DNA of 64,000 nt. Origin: Syntrophomonas sp. GTDB taxonomy: Bacteria > Bacillota > Syntrophomonadia > Syntrophomonadales > Syntrophomonadaceae. Below the pieces are notes generated by a model. It was given only the letters and a program-made list of their open reading frames with translations. It did not search any database and was not told where the DNA came from. Shown one piece after another: positions 52,608-60,013 of the stretch (positions within the stretch are counted from its first letter, which is position 1; every line of letters begins with the position of its first letter). A program made the position numbers and the translations under genes. The stretch is taken from assembly GCA_016841875.1 (NCBI GenBank), contig JAENYG010000003.1, positions 39,021-103,020 on the forward strand, written 5' to 3'.

Positions 52608-53219
52608 CTCGTCGAAACCGGTATTGCTCACGAGATACGAAATCCTATGACTACTGTACATGGGTTTCTGCAGTTGTTAAAAATCAACCAGGATATGCAA
52701 GGGTACACCGAATATTTGGAAATAATGCTCAGTGAATTGGAAAGGGCTAATTCCATCATATCAGGTTATCTGTCTCTGGCAAGCGAGAAATTAAGCGAAA
52801 TCCAGGAAGAAAATCTTAATAGAATCATTAACAGCATTGCTCCCTTAATTCAGGCAGAAGCTATCATGACTAATAAGTACGTCAAACTGGACCTGGAAGA
52901 CATACCTAATTTGATGCTGGGCGAAAATGATATACGTCAACTTATTCTAAACCTGGTACGTAATGCTTTAGAAGCTTCAGAAGAAGGCGATGGTATAACC
53001 ATACGAACATTTGCAGTGGACGGAAAGATAGCCCTCGCCGTACAGGACAATGGCGAAGGTATTCCTGATAAAGTGTTAGCAAACATTGGAACTCCTTTTC
53101 TTACCACTAAGGATGGGGGGACTGGTTTGGGTCTGCTGATCTGTTATAACATTGCAGAGAAGAACAATGCAACCATTGAGGTAGATACCAGTACCGATGG
53201 AACCACTTTTTCAGTTTAG
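52608..53219 (+). pseudogene. N-terminally truncated sporulation-type histidine kinase
   Basis: The readable frame begins right after a stop at 52605-52607, in the middle of a protein: LVETGIAHEIRNPMTTVHGFLQLLK is a HisKA H-box with the phospho-accepting His, followed by an N-box (NLVRNALEA), G1 (DNGEGIP) and G2 (GTGLGLLICY). This catalytic core resembles KinA/KinE-type sporulation kinases. No sensor domain, start codon or ribosome site precedes the H-box. The first ATG (52647) lies after the His, so any product from it could not be phosphorylated. It looks like a 3' remnant. Confidence 0.8.
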
Positions 53220-53370
53220 TTCAAAAACCTCCATGAACAATCAGTACTATTCTAAAATTGAGTATGAATTATGGATACTTCCTCTTGTAAGTCTTACACC
53301 GGCATCAGAGAAAATTGTCCGGGTTGCACACTTGATCCACTATATATTCCATATCTTTTGAACTGCTTTT

Positions 53371-53828
53371 GATGATCCTTGGCTTCGGGGTAGGATTCTT
53401 GATGGTCCCGGTGCTGATGGCTATGAGGATGCATCAAAGTCGGTAACTGTTAATGCCGGTGAGAGCAGCACAACTAATTTCACTCTTACTGGACAATCTG
53501 ATGAACAGCTGCTAAGCGTTTCGAAAATATCATACAGCAGCAGCAGTAGATTCCTAATTTATCCATTTCTCCAAAGGTAGTAGATGTATCAGGGAAGGCT
53601 GTTGCTAATGCGCTTGTTACAATACAAGTATATTTAAACGATAGTCTGTATTACAGCGGCAGCGGTAATACAGGCTCAAAAGGAACCGTATCCTTTAATT
53701 TATCAAATGCTTCCTCAGGTACATACCAAACTATCTTTGAAGATGTTCAGGCCGACGGATACTCATTTGATGGGATTACTCCGGATAACTCATATACATT
53801 ACAATCCAGATTTGATTCTAAAAGATAA
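53371..53828 (+). pseudogene. Decayed 3' end of a subtilase/Cna-B-like surface protein gene
   Basis: GYEDASKSVTVNAGESSTTNFTLTG, followed after a frameshift near 53550 by SPKVVDVSGKAVANALVTIQ and a stop at 53826-53828, is the C-terminal part of a carboxypeptidase-regulatory-like repeat protein. The first segment matches the repeat at the end of the subtilase at 62640-64000 (GYLDDSQSVSV). No start or catalytic domain remains. A terminator follows at the normal distance. Confidence 0.7.
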
Positions 53829-53861
53829 ATTATTAAGGTATCATTTAATAGTCTGAAGTAT

Positions 53862-53897
53862 TAGAGAGGGCTGCAAAACCAGCTCTCTTTTTATTTT
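53862..53897 (+). terminator. Terminator after the decayed gene
   Basis: AGAGAGGGCTG pairs with CAGCTCTCT (two-base bulge) and is followed by TTTTTATTTT. Confidence 0.75.
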
Positions 53898-54541
53898 ATG
53901 CAAAATATTTATAATTAGAGTAATTAATAATATAAAAAAACGGAGATTCAGAATTGCTTGAAATAAAAGGGAAACACAGCACGGCAAAAGTATTCACAGA
54001 AATATAAAACCACGCCATCCCTAATATATAATTTACCCGCATCCATTAAGATAATTTGCGCCATTGAATTATCAGTATCCAGTTTGACGTTATTAAAATT
54101 AATAAATCAAAGTGCTTAACCAGGGATGTTTGGGATAAATATCCTCCTGCATTCATTTTTATTGCCATAATTAATAAAGATTATCGATTTATTTAGCATT
54201 AATATGCGAATTCTGGTACAACAATAATTTGTCCCGCTATAAGATAATGCTATTTCAATATTTGATTTCATTACTTCCATTAATGCTATAGTGTTGTTTT
54301 ATATTGGGGAACTAAACAAAAGTATATAATCCTATAGATTAATGACACCAAACAACAGGATAATTTAATAACATAAATGTATAATATTATCAATAATAGA
54401 AATATATTATAATTAATATATTGCAGGTTGCTATCTGAATGATGTGCTTTTTGGGAGAGATAAGGCAAAGAATCGAAAGTAAGAAAATAGTGAAAATTCC
54501 GGTGCTGTTTTCTGGATAAATGCAAAAAAAAAGAATTGAAT
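53898..54541. other. AT-rich region without a gene
   Basis: Very AT-rich, with stops in all frames. It should contain the promoter of the riboswitch transcript; I cannot choose one with confidence. Confidence 0.5.
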
Positions 54542-54621
54542 CAATCAAAGGGCAAACCTGTTTAAAAGTGGGGACGGAAAACTACGGGCCTAAAGTATTA
54601 CGCTATGGCAGCCGGGTTGCA
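54542..54621 (+). promoter_or_regulatory. Cyclic-di-GMP-I (GEMM-I) riboswitch aptamer
   Basis: The conserved landmarks are present in order: CAAAGGGCAAACC (54545-54557), AAAAGTGGGGACG (54564-54576), a GGAAAAC tetraloop segment, TACGGGCCTAAAG (54583-54595) and CTATGGCAGCCGGGTTGC (54603-54620). These match the GEMM-I consensus (tetraloop, receptor in the CCTAA strand, and the paired GGCAAACC/GCCGGGTTGC stem). The aptamer lies about 110 bases before the LRR/SLH gene in the same direction and would make its expression depend on c-di-GMP. Confidence 0.93.
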
Positions 54622-54728
54622 TAATTATGCACCCGGTTAGGTGTGCTATATCGGATATAAACAGCAGGAGGTGAAGCTGAAAACGAAACATGATCAAACA
54701 GCACATTTTAAGGTATATTGAGGGGGAT
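54612..54728 (+). promoter_or_regulatory. Riboswitch expression platform and short leader frame
   Basis: CCGGGTTGCAT (54612-54622) can pair with ATGCACCCGG (54627-54636), which would pull apart the aptamer's closing strand, an obvious alternative state. No T-run follows. An AGGAGG at 54667-54672 leads a possible 14-16 codon frame ending in TGA 10 bases before the LRR gene start, so the platform may work at translation or through the leader. Confidence 0.5.
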
Positions 54729-54730
54729 TT

Positions 54731-57700
54731 ATGATGAATATATTAAAAATACATAATAAAAAAAGAAAATTTGTATGTCTGGTTATAGTTGTGATTACTA
54801 GTCTGTTTCTTTCGTCTTTTTCAGCAGCGCTGGCTGATCCCGCTCCTGAGACTGATTTTGAATTTGACAGTATAACTGGCACAATTACTGCCTACATTGG
54901 TTCAGGCGGTGATGTGGAGATACCTGCTGAGATTGATGGGGTTGCAGTAATACGCATAAATGCTTACGCCTTTGATAGCTGTACTACTATTACTGGTATA
55001 AGCATACCGGACAGCGTAACCAGCATCGGTGAATACGCTTTTTTAAAATGCACTAACCTTACTAGTGTTACACTATCAAATAATATCACGACCATAAGCG
55101 ACAATGTATTTTGCGAATGCAGTTCCCTTACCAGTATAATCATACCGGATGGTGTAACCAGTATAGGTGATTCGGCTTTTAATAACTGTAGTTCCCTGAC
55201 TACTATAACCATACCAGACAGTGTGACCAGCATAGGATGGTATGCCTTTAAATCTTGCAGCTCCCTTGGCAGTGTAATACTATCAAGCAACATAACCAGT
55301 ATAGGAAGAGGTACATTTACAGCATGTGGCTTAACAAGTATAACTATCCCGGATGGAGTTACCAGCATTGACGATTACGCCTTTTATTTTTGCAGTAACC
55401 TGGAGAATTTAAATATACCTGATAATGTTATCAGCATAGGAAGTTATGCTTTGGCTGGCACAGCACTTACCAGCGTAACGATACCAGAAGGCATTGACAC
55501 CATAGAAGAAGGAACATTCAAAGAGTGCACTTTGCTTAGCAGTGTTGTCATACCAGACAGCATTACCAGCATTGGTCAATGTGCATTTCAGTATTGTGCT
55601 TCTCTGGATATTGACATACCGGATAATATAACTAGTATAGGTGCTGGTGCTTTTTGTGGCACAGCATTAAGCAATGCAGTAATTCCAGCAGGTGTTAACA
55701 CCATAGAAGAAGTAACCTTCTCCGATTGCAGTTCTCTTGCTAGTGTTAGCATACCAGACAGTGTAACCAGCATTGGCGAAGATGCATTTTACGGCTGCCT
55801 TTCCCTTGGCAGTGTAATCATACCTCATAATGTTTCTAGCATCTGCGATTACGCTTTTAATAGCTGCAGTTCCCTGGAAAGCGCTTATTTTAATGGTGAT
55901 GCACCTTCAACGTTTGGCACTGAGGTATTTGATGAATGCGCTGAAGGATTTGTAATTTATTACTATTCGGGTACCACCGGATGGTCGGATCCCTGGAATG
56001 GATATGACACCGAGGCAATTGCTGATACAACGTCTCCTACCGTAACTGGCTTAAGTCCTGCCGATGATGCTGCAGATGCAGGGTTGTATGACGACCTAAT
56101 AATTACATTTGATGAAAATATAGCAGCAGTTACAGGAAATATAACTATCAAGCAGAAAAGTGACGACAGTGAATTGGAAACAATGGATGCAGCCGGGCCA
56201 AATGTAGACACATCAGGCAATACTGTGACAATAAATCCAAGTACAGAGTTTACAAACAATACCGGCTACTATGTACTGATAGACGCGGGAGCCTTTGAGG
56301 ATACATCAGGAAACAGCTATGCGGGAATAGCAGATGCAGACAGCTGGAACTTTACAACCATTGCCGAAAGTGAGCCTGAATTTGAATTTAACCCCTCAAC
56401 CGGTTTGATAACTGGCTATAATGGTGCCGGTGGTGATGTGGAGATACCGGCTGAAATCGACGGCGTTGCGGTTACCGGTATTGGTGACAATGCATTTCAA
56501 GATTGTGATACCCTTACCAGTGTAATCATACCAGCCAGTGTAACCAGTATAGGAAGTTATGCCTTTTATGATTGCACCTATCTGGAGAGCGTAGCTATTC
56601 CAGATGGTATTAGCAGCATAAGCAGTTATGCGTTTTCCGGAACCGCTCTTACCAGCGTAACCATACCCAGTAGTGTTAACACTATAGAAGTAGGAACGTT
56701 TTATGGCTGCTGGTATCTTGAAAGCGCATCTATAGCAGATAGCGTTACCAGTATAGAAGATGGCGCATTTTGTGACTGTCCTTCCCTTACCAATATAACC
56801 ATACCGGAAAGTGTAGGCAGCATTGGTATTTACTCATTTGCTTATTGCACCTCTCTTAGCAGTATAACAATATCTAGCAACATAACCAGTATAGCTGAAG
56901 GAATGTTTTTAGAATGCAGTTCCATTGCAAGTGTAACCATACCAGATGGTGTTTCCAGCATAGGCATTCATGCTTTTGAGAATTGCACCTCTCTTACCAG
57001 TATCCTTATCCCAGATGGCGTAACTAGTATAGCCAGCTATGCGTTTTCTGGAGCGGGGATTACAAGCATAACCCTACCAGAAGGTGTAACCAGCATAGAA
57101 GAAGGAACATTCTGTGAATGCAGTTCCCTTAACACCATAACCATACCTATTAGTATTAGCAATGTGGGAGACGGCGCATTTTATTATTGCAGCTTACTTG
57201 AGAGTACATATTTCGAAGGAAATGCACCTGCTGCTTTTGGCACGCAAGTTTTTGATGAATGCGCAGATGATTTTATCATCTATTATTACTCGGGTACGAC
57301 AGGTTGGTCAGATCCCTGGAACGGTTATGATACTCATGAAATAAGTGACACAACACCTCCAACGGCAGTAGCATGCAGTCCTGCAGATGGTGACGAAAAT
57401 ATTGGATTAAATGCCAACCTGATAATCACCTTTAATGAAGCTGTTACTGAAGGCTCAGGGAATATAACTATAAAGAAGGCAAATGATGACAGTACAGTAG
57501 AAACTATAGATGTAGCTGGAGATAAAGTTAGCATATCTGGCAAAAAAGCGACTATTAATCCAGATATTACATTCACCAAGAATACAAACTATTATGTGCT
57601 GATAGACAGCGGGTCCTTTAAGGATCTTTCAGGAAACAGCTATGCAGGAATAGCTAAGGCAGTAACCTGGAACTTTAAAACCGAATCAAGTACAGGAGGA

Positions 57701-58360
57701 TTTCCAGGTGGCGGTTTAGGAGGCGGCAGTGCCAGTACGACTGAACCAGAAACTGTAGAAAATGTACAGGAAGAAGCTTTATATGGCGTGCAATATACGG
57801 TTAAAAACTTTGAAGATATCGACTGTTACCCATGGGCAGAAGAAGCTATAAGAGCCCTATCAGAAAGAGGTATTATTAATGGAATAAGTGATACAGAATT
57901 TGCACCCCAGGCAAACATAACCAGAGCCGACTTTGTAGTATTAATTGTAAGATTCCTGGAATTAGATGGTGAGACTGCGCAAAACTTCACCGATATAAAT
58001 ACAGGAGCATATTATTTTGAAGCAGTAGGTATCGCCAGCAACTTAGGAATCGTATCTGGAACAGGAAATAATGAATTTAACCCTCTGGAACCCATATCAA
58101 GACAGGACATGATGGTAATTATTAAGAGGGCATTGGACATCACGGGCAAAAGCAGCATACTGACAGAAGAAACTGGTAAAACGCTTAGTGATTTTGGTGA
58201 CAGTGATAAAGCATCAGTTTATGCCAAAGATAGCATAGAATACCTTATTGGAAGAGGGATCGTTAATGGTGATGGAGGACGGATTAATCCGAATGGGTAC
58301 ACAACAAGAGCGGAAGTAGCTGTGCTTTTAAATAACCTGCTCAAGCAGTTAAATAACTAG
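54731..58360 (+). CDS. S-layer-anchored BspA-like leucine-rich-repeat protein
   Basis: 1209 residues. A signal peptide (residues about 1-36) is followed by two long BspA/LRR_5 blocks with the recurring IPDSVTSIGxxAFxxCSSL unit (residues about 40-420 and 550-860), each followed by a SbsA/Big_5-type domain (SPADDAADAG...; SPADGDENIG...). A Gly-rich linker (GGFPGGGLGGGSAS) leads to three C-terminal SLH domains, FEDIDCYPWAEEAIRALSERGII, FTDINTGAYYFEAVGIA and KASVYAKDSIEYLIGRGIV, which bind pyruvylated cell-wall polymer. The LRR parts resemble the protein at 28549-31917, but this one is surface-held. A c-di-GMP riboswitch precedes it. GAGGGGG stands before the two start ATGs. Confidence 0.93.
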   Translation: MMNILKIHNKKRKFVCLVIVVITSLFLSSFSAALADPAPETDFEFDSITGTITAYIGSGGDVEIPAEIDGVAVIRINAYAFDSCTTITGISIPDSVTSIGEYAFLKCTNLTSVTLSNNITTISDNVFCECSSLTSIIIPDGVTSIGDSAFNNCSSLTTITIPDSVTSIGWYAFKSCSSLGSVILSSNITSIGRGTFTACGLTSITIPDGVTSIDDYAFYFCSNLENLNIPDNVISIGSYALAGTALTSVTIPEGIDTIEEGTFKECTLLSSVVIPDSITSIGQCAFQYCASLDIDIPDNITSIGAGAFCGTALSNAVIPAGVNTIEEVTFSDCSSLASVSIPDSVTSIGEDAFYGCLSLGSVIIPHNVSSICDYAFNSCSSLESAYFNGDAPSTFGTEVFDECAEGFVIYYYSGTTGWSDPWNGYDTEAIADTTSPTVTGLSPADDAADAGLYDDLIITFDENIAAVTGNITIKQKSDDSELETMDAAGPNVDTSGNTVTINPSTEFTNNTGYYVLIDAGAFEDTSGNSYAGIADADSWNFTTIAESEPEFEFNPSTGLITGYNGAGGDVEIPAEIDGVAVTGIGDNAFQDCDTLTSVIIPASVTSIGSYAFYDCTYLESVAIPDGISSISSYAFSGTALTSVTIPSSVNTIEVGTFYGCWYLESASIADSVTSIEDGAFCDCPSLTNITIPESVGSIGIYSFAYCTSLSSITISSNITSIAEGMFLECSSIASVTIPDGVSSIGIHAFENCTSLTSILIPDGVTSIASYAFSGAGITSITLPEGVTSIEEGTFCECSSLNTITIPISISNVGDGAFYYCSLLESTYFEGNAPAAFGTQVFDECADDFIIYYYSGTTGWSDPWNGYDTHEISDTTPPTAVACSPADGDENIGLNANLIITFNEAVTEGSGNITIKKANDDSTVETIDVAGDKVSISGKKATINPDITFTKNTNYYVLIDSGSFKDLSGNSYAGIAKAVTWNFKTESSTGGFPGGGLGGGSASTTEPETVENVQEEALYGVQYTVKNFEDIDCYPWAEEAIRALSERGIINGISDTEFAPQANITRADFVVLIVRFLELDGETAQNFTDINTGAYYFEAVGIASNLGIVSGTGNNEFNPLEPISRQDMMVIIKRALDITGKSSILTEETGKTLSDFGDSDKASVYAKDSIEYLIGRGIVNGDGGRINPNGYTTRAEVAVLLNNLLKQLNN

Positions 58361-58432
58361 CGCAGAGGTTATTAGCAGCTGTTTTCTGAAAACTTAATAC
58401 CGTGTAGCAGTAATTAATCTATATAGTCCTTA

Positions 58433-58478
58433 AAAATGCTGCAAAGGTATAATTGACCTTTGCAGCATTTTCATTTTT
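58433..58478 (+). terminator. Terminator of the LRR/SLH gene
   Basis: AAAATGCTGCAAAGGT (58433-58448) and ACCTTTGCAGCATTTT (58456-58471) form a perfect 16-base stem with a 7-base loop and a T-rich tail. Confidence 0.9.
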
Positions 58479-58593
58479 ATATATAGGAGATTATTGAGGA
58501 GTAGCAAGACAGCTGCCACATATTTTATTCCTGCTATTATTGAGACAATCGAGCTCAACAATATTAGTAATACTCACGGATAATAATTGTAGC

Positions 58594-58745
58594 ACAGCCA
58601 TTCCCGGTGCACAAAGTATTGGCAGTGCCACATCCTTTATTACATGAATTAGGAAGACTACACCATCTCTGCCAATGCAAAACATACTAAAACCCTGATT
58701 ACCATTCAGAACATAAAAGTTGCAACCATAGCCATTGTTATTATT
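58594..58745 (-). pseudogene. 3' remnant of a beta-propeller gene
   Basis: On the minus strand the frame reads NGYGCNFYVLNGNQG-like sequence, then FCIGRDGVVFLIHVIKDVALPILCAPGMAVL, clearly matching the C-terminus of the gene at 44050-45120 (FCIGRNGQLALIQVIEDVGLPTLGAQGLAVL). The native stop has been lost and the rest of the gene is absent. The remaining gap up to 58838 holds no other gene. Confidence 0.8.
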
Positions 58746-58838
58746 TCAATGCTAGATCGTTAAAAATTGAACATAATATTAACATGAAAATGTATTTCAA
58801 TAAGAATCCAGGTTTTGAAAGGATTACGATTTCCTAAA

Positions 58839-59393
58839 ATGAAGATATTCACTTCTTTTTATCAAGTTCAAGATGCTCAAAACATTAGTATTCAGCTGCA
58901 AATTCAGCATTGGCTTCATTATGAATTATTTACTCCTCAATTCTGGCTGCTTATATCAATGTTAATTCTGCCCTGGTTTTTATGGTGGAAACTTGTTGAT
59001 AAAAAGAGGTTTCTTGAAATTATCATTTACGGCTTATTAGTATCAACGCTGGTGATTCTGCTTGATGAGGTGGGTTGTCAGTTAAACCAGTGGGAATATG
59101 CCTATGATATTGAGCCTTTGTTTCCCCGAATGACACCTATGAATTATACAATACTGCCTATAATATATATGCTTCTTTATCAGTATTTTTCGCAATGGAG
59201 ATCATTTATAATTGCGAATGTAGTAGTATCAGCCATATTCTCTTTCATTGGAGAACCATTATTGGTCATGAGTGGTATTTATGTAACGCTTGAGTGGCAG
59301 CATGCCTATTCGTTTCCTATTTATACCTTAATTGCCGTATTATTAAAATTAATTGTAAACTGTATTATGAAAGTGCCGCAGCGGAATACCTAA
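58839..59393 (+). CDS. CBO0543-type membrane protein
   Basis: About 184 residues with five or six membrane helices. Landmarks are FLWWKLVDKKRFLEII, LLDEVGCQLNQWEYAYDIEPLFPRMTPMNYTILPIIYMLLYQYF and a late SGIYVTLEWQHAYSFPIY, the order seen in CBO0543 family proteins, common in endospore formers and of unknown function. The start is uncertain: ATG 58839 or the TTG at 58815; neither has a well-spaced ribosome site. Confidence 0.75.
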   Translation: MKIFTSFYQVQDAQNISIQLQIQHWLHYELFTPQFWLLISMLILPWFLWWKLVDKKRFLEIIIYGLLVSTLVILLDEVGCQLNQWEYAYDIEPLFPRMTPMNYTILPIIYMLLYQYFSQWRSFIIANVVVSAIFSFIGEPLLVMSGIYVTLEWQHAYSFPIYTLIAVLLKLIVNCIMKVPQRNT

Positions 59394-59549
59394 TTATGAT
59401 TGTCTTTTACTACTTAGATAGAAGCTTGATTCGAACCAGCCTGATATTTTAATAACAATCTCATAGTGTCCAGCAATTATTTCAGGTTATTCTGTGCAAA
59501 GTTTGCAGAATTGCAGGGCTCATATGTCTAAGGTAAGCGAAATGATGAT

Positions 59550-59951
59550 GTGAAAATCCTAATACTATATTTTAGCGGAACCGGCAACACATATTTTATG
59601 GCGAATAAAATAAGAAACGAACTGTATAGATGGGATTACGATGTATATCTGTACTCTGTAGAGGATTTTCAACCAATTGACACTCAGAATTTTGATGTTC
59701 TTATCCTGGGATATCCTATTTATGCCTGCGATATGCCTGTATTTTTACAGGCATATGTCAATCAGCTTACGCTTCCTGTAACAAAAAATGTTATTGTATT
59801 CTCTACTATGGGTATATATGGTGCCAAAGCCTCGTTGAAAGTCGGGAAGAGGCTGATCAATAAGGGGATGAGGCCCTTACATTTTGAAGAAATAAAAATG
59901 CCGGGTTCCGATGGCCTGGTTAAATTCAGATGGAAGGGACCATCTGCTTAA
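59550..59951 (+). pseudogene. Flavodoxin domain of an EFR1-type protein, truncated
   Basis: A frame of 133 codons with a flavodoxin fold: LILYFSGTGNTYFMANKI (FMN phosphate loop), VLILGYPIYACDMPVFL and NVIVFSTMGIYGAKA. It stops shortly after MPGSDGLV, whereas EFR1-type proteins continue with the rest of the flavodoxin and a ferredoxin domain with two CxxCxxC clusters. None follows. The start is GTG at 59550 with a weak ribosome site. It may be a broken gene rather than a short functional flavodoxin. Confidence 0.6.
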
Positions 59952-60013
59952 ATAATGATCCATGGACAGACACTGTAGTAATTAGGAATCTGGAACCAGG
60001 CCAATGATAGAGA

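Noticed and set aside
58815..58850. AgrD-like leader (LRFPKMKIF) at the start of the CBO0543-type gene
   Set aside because: It resembles the agrD leader for only about nine residues and continues into a different membrane protein; likely chance.
59415..59440. tRNA-like TTCGAACC word
   Set aside because: No acceptor, anticodon or D-arm pairing could be found around it.
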